This document shows, in pieces, positions 28,528 through 40,576 of a stretch of DNA of 64,000 bases. The notes below the pieces were generated by a model. The model was not told where the DNA came from. It did not search any database and saw only the letters and a list, made by a program, of their open reading frames with translations. The first letter of the stretch is position 1; every line of letters starts with the position of its first letter. The position numbers were made by a program, and so were the translations under genes. The stretch comes from JAGPDF01 sp052035735 (GTDB lineage Bacteria; Acidobacteriota; Thermoanaerobaculia; Multivoradales; JAGPDF01), in contig JBPOHI010000065.1 of NCBI GenBank assembly GCA_052035735.1, forward strand, positions 1 through 64,000, in the 5' to 3' direction.

Positions 28528-28889
28528 GCCAGCGCATGCTGTTCAACTGCACCCACGGCGCCGAGAATCCGGAGCGCGCGACCCTCCCTTTCGTCGCCGC
28601 CAACGTGGCGGCGACCGCAGGTCTCGAAGCGATCGTGGTCTGCACCGTCGAGGCGGTGCGGTTGGGCACGCACGGCGGGGCCGATGACGTAGCCGCGCCG
28701 GGGCTCCCGCCGCTCGCTGAGCTCCTGCGTGAGTTCGTCGCCAACGGTGGCCAGATCTGGCTCTGCGGTGCCTGCACGAAGCCGCGCGGCATCGGCGAAG
28801 AGGCGCTCGCCGCCGGCGTCAAGATCGTCGGGGCGGCGAAGATCGTCGAGACCATCGCTGCCGGCGCCACCCCGATCGCCTTTGCCTGA
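28524..28889 (+). CDS. DsrE-family protein
   Basis: 121 residues with a DsrE/DsrF-like fold. A TLPFVAANVAATAG segment near the N-terminus, VVCTVEAVRL and a GGQIWLCGACTKPRG segment carry candidate active cysteines. ATG 28524 overlaps the stop of the NTF2-TusA gene. Members of this family move sulfane sulfur together with TusA-type carriers. Partner and final acceptor are unknown here. Confidence 0.82.
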   Translation: MSQRMLFNCTHGAENPERATLPFVAANVAATAGLEAIVVCTVEAVRLGTHGGADDVAAPGLPPLAELLREFVANGGQIWLCGACTKPRGIGEEALAAGVKIVGAAKIVETIAAGATPIAFA

Positions 28890-28922
28890 AGACGGGCGCG
28901 CCCCGGCCGGAGAGCCCAGCTC

Positions 28923-29240
28923 ATGGCGACCTCGACCACTCGAGCGGCGATCGTCATCGGCGGCGGGATCGGCGGCTTCTCTGCGGCGATCGCGCTGCGG
29001 CAGCGGGGCATCGCCGCGACCGTCTACGAGCGGGCGGAGGCGTTGGGCGATGTCGGGGCGGGGCTGTTGCTCGTGGCGAACGCAATGCGGTCGCTCGGTC
29101 GTCTGGGTCTCGCGGAGGCCACGATCGCCGCGGGCTCGTTCGTGACGCGCGCTCAGATCCGCGCCGCTGCGGGCTCCGTCCTCACTGAGACCGACATGGG
29201 AAATTTCGCGGCGCGCTGGCGAGCTTCGCCGGCGCAGGCG
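28923..29240 (+). pseudogene. Truncated FAD-dependent monooxygenase
   Basis: The first ~105 codons encode a clear FAD monooxygenase N-terminus: the dinucleotide motif VIGGGIGGFSAAIALRQRG, then VYERAEALGDVGAGLLL and the start of a DMGNFAARW segment. Homology ends abruptly near 29240, and an ECF sigma gene begins at 29320. The other 250-300 residues expected for this family are missing. The frame stays open over the sigma gene only as a non-coding shadow. Confidence 0.72.
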
Positions 29241-29319
29241 GCGTGCCTGCGGTCCGTTGCCGGGCGAGAGCGGCGCAGTGCCCCGCCCGGGCCGGTCGTT
29301 TCGGCTAGCATGCGGCCGG

Positions 29320-29889
29320 ATGAGCCGGGACACGTCCTCCTCGCTGCAGGAAGCCTTCGAACGCGCCGAGCGCGGCGACGCCGCCGCGCGGGAGGCGCTC
29401 TTCGCGCTGCTCTACGACGAGCTTCATCGGCTCGCGCACGCTCACGTCGCGCGCGCCCGCGGTGCGATGACCTGGAACACCACCACGCTCCTGCACGAGG
29501 CCTACCTCGGCTTCGCGCGCCGGGACGGGCTGCAGTTTCCCGACGAGAACCGTTTTCTGGGCTACGCCGCGCGCGCCATGCGCGGGCTGGTCATCGACGC
29601 GATCCGCTCGCGGCATACGGAGAAGCGCGGCGTGGATCTGTCGTTCGTGCCGGTCGCGGAGGCGATGCTTTCGGCCGTCGGATCGCCGGCGGAGGTCGAG
29701 CACCTCAACGACGCGCTTGCCGATCTGGCGCAGCTCGAGCCGGCACTCGCCGAGCTCGTCGATCTGGCCTTCTTTTGCGGCTTCACCTTCGCGGAGATCG
29801 CGAAGATGCGTGGCGTCACCGAGCGGACCGTGCAGCGCGACTGGGCCAAAGCGCGGCTGCTCCTCCACGGCGCGCTCGGGCGAGCCTAG
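29320..29889 (+). CDS. ECF sigma factor, Sig-70_X6 type
   Basis: 189 residues. Region 2 has LLYDELHRLAHAHV, WNTTTLLHEAYLGFA and FLGYAARAMRGLVIDAIRSR. Region 4 has FTFAEIAKMRGVTERTVQRDW. ATG 29320 is preferred over the in-frame start at 29257. The gene converges on a Ser/Thr kinase with only seven bases between stops, a variant of the sigma-kinase pairing at 13.5-16.9 kb. It replaces or has invaded the 3' part of an FAD monooxygenase gene. Confidence 0.9.
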   Translation: MSRDTSSSLQEAFERAERGDAAAREALFALLYDELHRLAHAHVARARGAMTWNTTTLLHEAYLGFARRDGLQFPDENRFLGYAARAMRGLVIDAIRSRHTEKRGVDLSFVPVAEAMLSAVGSPAEVEHLNDALADLAQLEPALAELVDLAFFCGFTFAEIAKMRGVTERTVQRDWAKARLLLHGALGRA

Positions 29890-29896
29890 CCCGGCG

Positions 29897-32644
<2,748 letters not shown>

Positions 32645-32704
32645 GGTCTGGGTATCGTAGTCGAAGCGGAGCGCCGTGCCTGGAGCGGTGGGACTTGCGC
32701 CCGT

Positions 32705-33577
32705 TCAACCGCGCTCGAAGGTCGCGAGAGCGAGTTCGCAGACCGCGCTGCCCGCGAAGCGGATGGCCGAAAGGTGTCCGGCTTCGGGCACGACCAGGGC
32801 GGCGCCGCCGCTGAGCTCCGCCAGGCGCCGGGTCTCGGCGGCCGGAATGCCCCGGTCCAGGGCGCCCGAGACGTGGGCGGTGGGGATTCCCAGGTGCCGC
32901 GCGTGGAGCCGAAGGTCGAGGAAACGATAGGCGCGGCGAAAAGCGAGGCGAAAGAAGAGGTACGCCGGCCGGCCCCAGGGGGCGGTGAGCCAGGACCACT
33001 CGAGCAGGTGCGGCGAGACATCCTCGAACATCGCCGCGCCGACACCCGGCTTCCGGGCGAGCGCCGGGTGGGCCCAGTAGCCGCCCGAGCTCACGCCCCA
33101 GAGGAAGAGGGGCAGATCGGGCACCCGTTCGGCGAGACCCGCGAGCGCGTCGTCGACATCGCGGTCGATGAAGCCGTTGCGCGGCCCGCTGCTGCCGAAA
33201 CCCGGCAGGTCAATGGTCAACGCGTGATAGCCGGCGGCGCGGACCGCTTCGATGCGGCCCCGGCGGTGGAAGTACGCCTGACCCCAGCCGAGCCAGGGAT
33301 GGAGGAAGAGCACCGCGCCGCGGGCGCTTCCGCCCGCGGGATACCAGGTCGCACCGAGGTCGCCCGGGCCGTTCCGGCGCGCCATCCGGAAGCTCTCGAA
33401 CGGTGCGAGCTCCGGCCCCGGCGCCGCTACTTCGACGCGCGGAAAGCGCGGCCCGAGAGCGAAGAATAGCCGCGCCGCCCAGACCTCCTCCCGGCGACCC
33501 GGGCGGGGTGGGGCGGCGAGGGCTTCCCGCGACGCGTGGACCACTTCGGGCATGTCGAAGGGAGTGTAGTACGTCAC
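32705..33577 (-). CDS. Alpha/beta hydrolase
   Basis: About 290 residues. The core shows GAVLFLHPWLGWGQ (oxyanion region), TIDLPGFGSSG, the nucleophile elbow GVSSGGYW (serine), an acidic position at GALDRGIP and the His in PEAGHLSA. These form the usual Ser-Asp-His triad. GTG 33577 or ATG 33553 are both possible starts; neither has a good ribosome binding site. Substrate unknown. It diverges from the delta-60 repeat gene. Confidence 0.82.
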   Translation of the reverse strand: MTYYTPFDMPEVVHASREALAAPPRPGRREEVWAARLFFALGPRFPRVEVAAPGPELAPFESFRMARRNGPGDLGATWYPAGGSARGAVLFLHPWLGWGQAYFHRRGRIEAVRAAGYHALTIDLPGFGSSGPRNGFIDRDVDDALAGLAERVPDLPLFLWGVSSGGYWAHPALARKPGVGAAMFEDVSPHLLEWSWLTAPWGRPAYLFFRLAFRRAYRFLDLRLHARHLGIPTAHVSGALDRGIPAAETRRLAELSGGAALVVPEAGHLSAIRFAGSAVCELALATFERG

Positions 33578-33709
33578 ACGACTGCGACGGCCTCGATTTC
33601 GACTCTCGCATTCTCCCGACGGCAAGGGAGAGTCGTGGGCGCCGGCCCAGGGTCCGCCGATGTCCGGAAGCGATGCCCTTTCGCGACTTCTGGAATGGGA
33701 GGACGAAGA

Positions 33710-35116
33710 ATGCGTTTCATTTCAAGGCTCGTCCTGGTCGGCTCGTTCGTCACGTTGCTCTGGTTCCCCGCCGTTGGAGGCGCCGCTGACGGTGACCTGG
33801 ACACGACATTTTCCGCCGACGGCCGGCAGCGCGTGGCCTTCGATCTCGATGTCGATGCGGCGGACATGGCGACCGCGGTGGCGGTCGGATCAAGCGGGAC
33901 GATCGTGGCCGCCGGCCTCGCGTCGATCACCGACCCGAACCACAGCCATGCCGTGGCCCTCGTCCGCCTCCTGCCCAGCGGCGCGCCAGACGGTGGATTC
34001 TCGAGCGACGGGGAGTTCTCGTTCGTTCCGACCGACGGCGTCGATCCGCTCTTTCCCCCGGCTGTCGCCGTCGCCACCGACGGCTCGATCTTCGTCGCCG
34101 GGAAGAGCCGCGAAACCCCCCAGGGAGGGGGACGCTTCGTCTGCAAGGTCCTGCCGGCGGGCGGGCTCGACACGACTTTCGGTAGCCTCGGCTGCGTCTC
34201 GGAGAGCGACTGCGCGATCGGCAACGTGCCCGACTCGCGCTGCCACTACTCTGCGATCGTCGAATCAGCGGGCTCGCTCTATCTCGCCGGCTCGTACCTC
34301 GACTTTCCCGTCGGCGCCCCCTCCTCGGCGGACTGGGAGTTTCTCGTCGAGAAGCGCAGCGCCAGCACCGGCGCAGCCGACCCGACGTTCTCGGCGGACG
34401 GGCGAGTCGTCGTGCCGTTCGACCTCGATGGCGAGTCCGCGGACGAGACGCGCGCCCTCGCGTTGGGCCCCGACGGCACCATCTTCGTTGCCGGCGGAGC
34501 CGATGCCGACCTGACGCTCGGCCTGCCGGTGCTCGCTGTCGCGGCGCTCACTCCGGCCGGAGACCTCGACACGGGCTTCGGCGTCGGCGGCCGATTCGCG
34601 GAGGTCGAGGGCGTCGCGACCGGCGTCGTGGTCGACGCTCTCGGGCGCTTGGTCGTGGCCGGCGGCAGTTCCGGCGAGACTGCCGTGCTGCGCTTCCTCG
34701 CCACGGGCGAAATCGACCTCGCCTTCGGTACAGGCGGCCTCGCTCTCCATCCCGGCCTCGGTGGCGCGGCGGGCCTCACGCTCGGCCTCGCAGTCGGAAG
34801 CGACGGTCGCCCGGCACTTGCGCTGAAGAGAGCGGACGGCCTCTTCTCGGCAGCGCGCCTGACGGCGGGAGGCGCGCTGGACCCGTCGTTCGCCAGCGAC
34901 GGCGTCGCCGAGATCTCCTTCACGGATGGGTCCGGTGGAGACTTCGCGTCGACCGCCGCAGTTGCGCTCGAGGGCGGACGAGTGCTCCTCGCCGGTCTGG
35001 CGGAATGGAACGGCGTCGACACCGACTTCGGAATCGTCCGGCTGCGTGGAGAGCTGGTGTTCAGCGGTGGTTTCGAGTCGAGCGGCGTCTGGAGCTGGGG
35101 CGTCTCTGTGCCCTGA
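33710..35116 (+). CDS. Secreted delta-60 repeat beta-propeller protein
   Basis: 468 residues. Signal peptide (MRFISRLVLVGSFVTLLWF), then six to seven delta-60 (DUF5122) units with the motif LDTTFSxDGxxxVxF...DxxxAVAVxxxGxIVAAG. The C-terminus is VFSGGFESSGVWSWGVSVP, a divergent form of the window's shared tail. GGGAGG seven bases before ATG 33710. A secreted beta-propeller of unknown function. Confidence 0.85.
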   Translation: MRFISRLVLVGSFVTLLWFPAVGGAADGDLDTTFSADGRQRVAFDLDVDAADMATAVAVGSSGTIVAAGLASITDPNHSHAVALVRLLPSGAPDGGFSSDGEFSFVPTDGVDPLFPPAVAVATDGSIFVAGKSRETPQGGGRFVCKVLPAGGLDTTFGSLGCVSESDCAIGNVPDSRCHYSAIVESAGSLYLAGSYLDFPVGAPSSADWEFLVEKRSASTGAADPTFSADGRVVVPFDLDGESADETRALALGPDGTIFVAGGADADLTLGLPVLAVAALTPAGDLDTGFGVGGRFAEVEGVATGVVVDALGRLVVAGGSSGETAVLRFLATGEIDLAFGTGGLALHPGLGGAAGLTLGLAVGSDGRPALALKRADGLFSAARLTAGGALDPSFASDGVAEISFTDGSGGDFASTAAVALEGGRVLLAGLAEWNGVDTDFGIVRLRGELVFSGGFESSGVWSWGVSVP

Positions 35117-35227
35117 GCTAAGCGAAGTGCGGCTCCTCAGCTCCGCAGGGGCGTATCCCATGCGAATGCGACGCTCAGAAGAGAGCGCAGGTACGGCGCT
35201 GCGGTAGAAGCTGGCGAGAGGGTCAGG

Positions 35228-37294
35228 CTAGATCGACAGCCCGGGGTCGCCCTCGAGGACCGTGGTCTCGAGCCGGGGGCGCTCGCCGCTCTTCCACAGG
35301 GCGGCGGTGTGCACGACCCGATAGCGGAGCGGTCCGCCGTCCGGGCTTTCGCTGCGCGCGATCGGCCGCGGAATGCAGACGAACTCGGTGCGCAGCTCCT
35401 CGGCCGACAAACGGACCTTCGCATAGCCGTGTCCCCCCAGATCGACGAACTCCAAGTGCGGAGCCAGATCCGGGTTGGACAGCGACCGCGCGCGCTCGAG
35501 GTCGAAGCTCTTCGCATATTCGAGGCACGCACGAACGCCGTGCCGGAGCAGCATGTTGTGGGTCCAGTCCGGCGGACCCGCCGGCTTGTCGGCGAGAAAC
35601 AGCGGCCGGAGCGGAATGTCCTTCGGGAGATTGTGCTCCTGCGCCTCCATGGCGCCCGGGCTGATGAGCGAGGCGCCGACGAAGCTCAGGCCGACGGGGT
35701 CGAACTTGCCAGGTGGAAGCTCGGCGGCCGCATAGCCGGCCCAGAAGCTGTGGAGGTCGCCCGAGACGATGGCGAAGCCCGACAACTTCTCATCGCGCAC
35801 GAGCTGGTAGATCTCGGCGCGCTCCATGAACGCGGAGCCGTAGTCCCCGCCGCTCATGGACGCGTACCCGCCGTCCGCAGGCCAGGGCTCCTTGGTGAGA
35901 CCCGGGGGGAGGTTCTGCGGGTCGGCGCGCTGGTCGAGCGTGCCCTGGGAGTTGGCCCAGATCTTCCACGCCGCCGTCGAGCTCCGGAGCTTCTCTTTGA
36001 ACCACGCCTTCTGCTCCGCCCCGAGGATCGTCTGCGGCGGCGCGTTCCGTCGCGGGTTGGGGACATGGGCGTCGTTGAAGCGGATCTCCGCCGGAGGATG
36101 GCCGCCGTTCGCGGCGCGCCCGCCGTCCAGCACGCGCATCAGCGCCTCGGGAAACATGGCGATGAACTCTTCGCCGCCGAGCTTCCCCAGCGACGGATCG
36201 CCGAAGCAGTCCGCGCTGCGGTAGCTGTGCTGGTCGGTGACGATCAGATCCAGGTTGCGGCCATAGCGCAGCGTCCGGTAGGCCTTGAGGCTGTGGATTG
36301 CCGTCAGGTTGTTCGCCTCCATCCCTAGCCCGTTGTCGTCGAACTCCTGGATGGGAACACCGTCCTTGACGGCGGGCGGACCGAACTCGTCGAGCGACCC
36401 GCTGGGCGGCGCGACGCGCGCCGGGAGGTACTCGAACCAAGCCTGATTCGCCGCGATCTTGATGCTCGGGGCGGGCTGCTCGAACCTTCCTGCCTTGAGG
36501 GTGCTCTGCCAACCCTGCCAGGAGAACTCGTGGTTGTCCCAGATGCAGACGAACGGCCAGCGCGCGCGCGCGTCCTGGAGGTCGGGATCGGCGAGGTAGC
36601 CCTTGTAGATGACCCGGTAGCCCTCGAGGGTCAGCGGAATGTGGAAGTTGCCGACCTTGCGGCCGTCCGGAAGGCGCGCAACCTCATAGATCGTGCGGTC
36701 GTAGCGGGTCTTCACCTCGTCGGGATACTGGACGACCTCGTAGATGAAGTCGCCCAGGTGCAACACGAACCCGAGTTGTTCGGCGGCGGGGGCGCGCTCG
36801 TCCTCGTAGATCATCCGGCGATAGCCGTTGAGCTTGCCTTCGTTGACGTCCTGGCAGCTCACGAAGGCGAAGTTCACCGTACGGGGATCGTCGGCGAGCG
36901 GCGCCGTGATCGTACGGCCGACCCGGCTGCCGTTGCCTTCGCTGTCGGTGAACCGATACCAGTAGGTGCGCGCCGGCTCGAGTCCGCCGATCAGCACCCG
37001 CGCCGTCCAGTCCGCGGCGAGGGAGACCGGGGCTTCGGCGTGCGCCACGACCCGGCTAAAGGCCTCGTCCTCGGCGACTTCGACGGTGAGGATCTCACGC
37101 GTGCCCTGGTCGAACGGACGCCGCGTCCACAGGATGACGCTCCCCGCGTCGGGATCGCCCGAAGCGACCCCTTGCGGATAGAGATCCCGCCGCTCGTGCC
37201 AGCGGACCCGCGAACTGCAGGCCGTACCGGCCCACGCGAACGAAGCCCCGATAGCGGCTGCTGCCTTGAGAAAGGATCGGCGGCTGATGCTCAT
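35228..37294 (-). CDS. phoD: Alkaline phosphatase D family protein, Tat-exported
   Basis: 688 residues. The N-terminus SRRSFLKAAAAIGASFAWAG is a twin-arginine signal. A PhoD N-terminal domain (PQGVASGDPDAGSVILWTR) is followed by the metallophosphatase domain with VSCQDVNEG, LGDFIYE, WDNHEFSW, VTDQHSYRS and VSGDLHSFWAG, which carry the Asp, Asn and His ligands of PhoD-type phosphodiesterases. GGAG nine bases before ATG 37294. Acts outside the cytoplasm on phosphate esters. It is longer than classical PhoD (about 580), as in many Acidobacteriota and Proteobacteria members. Confidence 0.9.
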   Translation of the reverse strand: MSISRRSFLKAAAAIGASFAWAGTACSSRVRWHERRDLYPQGVASGDPDAGSVILWTRRPFDQGTREILTVEVAEDEAFSRVVAHAEAPVSLAADWTARVLIGGLEPARTYWYRFTDSEGNGSRVGRTITAPLADDPRTVNFAFVSCQDVNEGKLNGYRRMIYEDERAPAAEQLGFVLHLGDFIYEVVQYPDEVKTRYDRTIYEVARLPDGRKVGNFHIPLTLEGYRVIYKGYLADPDLQDARARWPFVCIWDNHEFSWQGWQSTLKAGRFEQPAPSIKIAANQAWFEYLPARVAPPSGSLDEFGPPAVKDGVPIQEFDDNGLGMEANNLTAIHSLKAYRTLRYGRNLDLIVTDQHSYRSADCFGDPSLGKLGGEEFIAMFPEALMRVLDGGRAANGGHPPAEIRFNDAHVPNPRRNAPPQTILGAEQKAWFKEKLRSSTAAWKIWANSQGTLDQRADPQNLPPGLTKEPWPADGGYASMSGGDYGSAFMERAEIYQLVRDEKLSGFAIVSGDLHSFWAGYAAAELPPGKFDPVGLSFVGASLISPGAMEAQEHNLPKDIPLRPLFLADKPAGPPDWTHNMLLRHGVRACLEYAKSFDLERARSLSNPDLAPHLEFVDLGGHGYAKVRLSAEELRTEFVCIPRPIARSESPDGGPLRYRVVHTAALWKSGERPRLETTVLEGDPGLSI

Positions 37295-37374
37295 CGTCTC
37301 ACTCCGTTCCGGCTGCGGTCGTTACGGCTGATACGCGCCGGGAGCGGTTAGGTTGCGGCGTGAACTCGGCTGAT

Positions 37375-37615
37375 CTGCCTCGAGCACAAAGACGCCTACG
37401 CTGCCGGCGAGGTGGGCTTCCTCGCGCGGGCGCTGGTACAGGCGACGTTCCCCACAGTGATTCGAAGGCCGACGAGTTCGCCCGGCGGAACGGACACTTC
37501 ACGCTCTCGATCCTCGCGCCGACGGACGTGGCCTCCCGTTTGGTCGCTACCCTCGGCTGGTCCTGGCCTACCTGACGACGGAGGCGGTGCGGCGGAAGAG
37601 CCCCGACATCCGGAC
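37375..37615 (+). pseudogene. repA: Decayed plasmid repA fragment
   Basis: Translation recovers DAYAAGEVGFLARALVQAT, then after a one-base loss RRNGHFTLSILAPTDV, then after a further shift RLVLAYLTTEAVRRKSPDI. These are consecutive parts of the three intact RepA proteins at 42.1, 46.8 and 53.6 kb. Both ends are missing and at least two frameshifts are present. Confidence 0.8.
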
Positions 37616-37759
37616 CTGGCGGGGATTGTTCGGCTCGGCCTTGCGCCAGTCCCCGACGACCCCGCGCTGTCCCTTTTGGCGCGCTGGTGACGGTCAGTAT
37701 GAAGGGACCGGATGACACCGAGCGCGAAGGCGGTCACCACCAAGGAGGGGGAGCTCTCG

Positions 37760-39010
37760 ATGAACAGCAAACACCAATACGCCGCAGCTTTCGTTCTGCT
37801 GTCGCTAGCTGCCACGCCGTCCGAGGGCCTCCGAGCCTTTCTCTCCTCGGCCATGGGCAGCGGCGATCTCGGCTCCTGGCCACAGGCCGGGAGCGCGATC
37901 GGAATCGATGCCGGCGACGCCATCTGCGTCTCGCTCGCACAGTCGGCCGGGTTGAGCAGTCCCACCAGCTATCGCGCCTGGCTCTCGGACTCGGCGAGCG
38001 ACGCCTACTGTCGAGTCCACGGTCTGTTCGGAAAGGTCGCCGACGACTGCGGCCAGGCCACTCTTCCGGCCGCAGCCGGCCCCTGGTTTCTCATAGAGGG
38101 CGCGCAGCCCCGGATCTTCGCCGCACAAATTCCGTTGTTGCTGAGCCCCCACTACCAGGTCTTTACTCCCGCCCAGGTCCTCGAGACCGGCGCCGCGGTC
38201 GTGCAGGACGAATACTGGACCGGCACCAAGCAGGACGGCACGTACGATGAGGGCTTCGGCAACGCGTGCGCGGACTGGACGAGCGGTGATTCCGGCGACC
38301 AGGCCAGTATCGGCTCAACCGCGGGCACCGGAGCATCCTGGACCGACGCCGGGGGATCGGGCCACACCTGCAGCCTCCAACAGCGGCTGCTCTGCATGCA
38401 GGCCGCCAGCGCGGCCCCGGTCGGCCCCTCCGCGTTCTACTCCTGGGGGCGACTCGCCTTTCACTCGTCCGCGACGGGCAGCGGCCGACTGCAGACCTGG
38501 CCGCAAGCGAACGGCCTCGCCGGTCTTGCGGCTGGAGATCAGATCTGCCGCACGCTCGCCGTCGGCGCTGGGTTGCCCCATCCCGAGTCGTTCAAGGCCT
38601 GGCTCTCGACGGCAACGGTTGACGCCCGCGATCGGTTTCAGCACGACGGCCCCTGGATCCGCCCCGATCGAACCAGGATCGCTTCCAACATCGCTCAGCT
38701 GACACATGGGTTCCTCAACACCAGCCTGAACGTGAACGAGTTGGGGGATTATGGCGGCGGGTCCTATGCCTGGACCGGCACGACCTTGTTCGGAACGGTC
38801 GACGAGAACCACTGTGCCGGCTGGACGAGCGCCTCGTCCGGGCTCTACGGCGGGCGGGGCTACTACACCGACGCGAACGCGCAATGGACGGACGAACCTG
38901 GGCTTAGAAACTGTAGCTTCGCCGAATCGATCTACTGCCTGCAGGATCTGCCGCTCATCTTCGGCGACGGCTTCGAGGCTGGAAGCACCATCACCTGGAC
39001 CCTTCCCTGA
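37760..39010 (+). CDS. Secreted tandem DUF1554-like protein with DGFE tail
   Basis: 416 residues, a paralogue of the gene at 24709-26046. Signal peptide, then two DUF1554-like modules (GSGDLGSWPQAGSAIGIDAG with YRAWLSDSASDAYC, and GRLQTWPQANGLAGLAAG with FKAWLSTATVDARDR), each closed by a Cys (RLLCM, IYCL). It ends LIFGDGFEAGSTITWTLP. ATG 37760 is chosen because a GGGGGAG lies six bases upstream and the signal peptide then begins normally. It lies between a repA relic and the AbiE pair, so it may have arrived with accessory DNA or be backbone that the element flanks. Confidence 0.72.
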   Translation: MNSKHQYAAAFVLLSLAATPSEGLRAFLSSAMGSGDLGSWPQAGSAIGIDAGDAICVSLAQSAGLSSPTSYRAWLSDSASDAYCRVHGLFGKVADDCGQATLPAAAGPWFLIEGAQPRIFAAQIPLLLSPHYQVFTPAQVLETGAAVVQDEYWTGTKQDGTYDEGFGNACADWTSGDSGDQASIGSTAGTGASWTDAGGSGHTCSLQQRLLCMQAASAAPVGPSAFYSWGRLAFHSSATGSGRLQTWPQANGLAGLAAGDQICRTLAVGAGLPHPESFKAWLSTATVDARDRFQHDGPWIRPDRTRIASNIAQLTHGFLNTSLNVNELGDYGGGSYAWTGTTLFGTVDENHCAGWTSASSGLYGGRGYYTDANAQWTDEPGLRNCSFAESIYCLQDLPLIFGDGFEAGSTITWTLP

Positions 39011-39718
39011 CGCGCTGAGGGTGGTTCTTCTTCGCCGCGACGACAGCTGCATCCGCTGTCCGGCGATGGGTGTGTCTCGGAACACCGCTACTTCGACGTT
39101 ACCGTGGACCCGACCGGGAGGGCGCGAGAAGCTCGGATTTCTGGTTCGGAACGCTCCTTGAATCGTGAGGCGATCTCGCGCGAGGGGTTGGTCGAGGTGG
39201 ATCGCGCCCTACATCGATTGAGGTGGTTTCCGGCGTTGTGGTGCGGGCGACCGACCGAACGAACGATCTTCGTTACTCTGATCCGCCGAACTCCCTGCGC
39301 ATCGAAATAGGTCAGCGGCGCGCTCAACGCAGCTCGCCCCGTATGGAGAGCTCCGTTTCCTCGAACAGGTAGGCGCCGAGCGAGCCGCGGCGGTAGCGCG
39401 GGCGAGCGGCTCGGGCTCGAGCTTCGGGCAGCCCGTAGACTCGCCTACGTCGCCCGCATGGCAAGCTCTAGCGCCTGCAGGTTGCGCCGGAACTCGAGCA
39501 GCGGGGCGAGGTCCAGGAGGTTTGAAGAGGCGCCTTCTTGAAGTACCGGACCAGCGCCCGTGACCGCGAGATCAAGCCGACGATCAGGGCCGTCGACCGC
39601 TTCGTCCAGTCGTCTGTTCCTCCTTTGTGAGCGCACAATGCTGGCAGCTCCCTACCGAGCTGCTTGCAGGCTCCGCGCGACGCCTGCTCGCTTTCGGCGG
39701 CTCGCCTGCCTGACGGAG
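39011..39718. other. Gene-free or decayed interval
   Basis: No intact gene is convincing in these 700 bases. On the minus strand an open tail ending at 39324 (…FEETELSIRGELR, from about 39443) has coding-like character but no start. Another fragment ending at 39445 (LLEFRRNLQALELAMRAT) also looks like a relic. This fits decay beside the mobile region. Confidence 0.4.
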
Positions 39719-40576
39719 TCAGGTTGATACGGATCGGGTTGTTCGCCGAAGAAGATCGCCAACGAAACCCACGACGTCCGCCTGGATCGCGACGTCGGTC
39801 CCGCCCGTCTGAAACTCCGCGACACGCCGAGGACCCACACTGTTGTCGCTCAGGAAGTCCCGCCGCAGGATTTCGAGCGCCTTCATGGCGTTCTCGTCGT
39901 CGAGGAGCGGTCTCAGGCACTCGACGACGTTCTCGATGCTGGCGCCATAGTTGCGCAGAACGTAGAAGAGGTCGTAGGCATCCTTGTTCTCGCCCCGGAG
40001 GCCGAAGGCCAAGGCCTTCAGAACGACGAAGGCCCCGGCGCCGCAGACCCAGATGTCGCGGGTCGCATCTTCGCCGGCGATCGTCTGGCCCGATAGCGAG
40101 ACAAGGACGCGGTCTCTGAATGCCAGCTGCAGCCCTGGGGCGACGACGGCAGCGAAGTCCGGCTCGAGATCACGGAGCGAGCCACCGCGTTCCTCCGCCG
40201 ACGTCGGTGGCATGAGGAAGTCGATAGTCACCTTCTCCCGGGCCACGATCTTCCAGCGCTGGCGTGTCGGATTCCCGGCGTCGTTCACGTCCTGGGCGAA
40301 CCCGGACCGTCGCAGCCGGTCCGAGATCTCCCGGTACGTGCCGTGGTAGAGGAGTGCGGCTGTCAGGCCGATGTCGAGATCCATCGTGCCAGCATGTCGT
40401 TCGAAGCCCGCCTCACCACTTTCCTGATCGACGAGCAGCGAGGGGACCAAGCCGCCGACCACGACGAGGTCGTCCATGAGGTCGCCCAGCTTGGTGGCGA
40501 TGTAGAGGCAGGTCGCTCGGACGAGCGCGAGGTGCTCCCCGCGGTAGCCATCTGCCGTCCTGGGTTTCTCAGGCAT
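39719..40576 (-). CDS. AbiEii/AbiGii-type nucleotidyltransferase toxin
   Basis: 285 residues of the nucleotidyltransferase fold used by type IV toxin-antitoxin toxins. VVGGLVPSLL is the GG element and GTMDLDIGL carries the DxD metal-binding acids. VTIDFLMPP may supply the third acid. It starts inside the end of the upstream AbiEi-like gene (8-base overlap), so the two are translationally coupled. In characterised AbiE systems the toxin modifies tRNA or related targets and causes phage-triggered growth arrest; the target here is unknown. Confidence 0.82.
   Translation of the reverse strand: MPEKPRTADGYRGEHLALVRATCLYIATKLGDLMDDLVVVGGLVPSLLVDQESGEAGFERHAGTMDLDIGLTAALLYHGTYREISDRLRRSGFAQDVNDAGNPTRQRWKIVAREKVTIDFLMPPTSAEERGGSLRDLEPDFAAVVAPGLQLAFRDRVLVSLSGQTIAGEDATRDIWVCGAGAFVVLKALAFGLRGENKDAYDLFYVLRNYGASIENVVECLRPLLDDENAMKALEILRRDFLSDNSVGPRRVAEFQTGGTDVAIQADVVGFVGDLLRRTTRSVST

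Noticed and set aside
25938..28889. 983-codon plus-strand open frame covering the FG-GAP gene
   Set aside because: Only its last 122 codons (DsrE) are real. The rest is antisense to the FG-GAP gene at 26094-27779 and has no coding signature.
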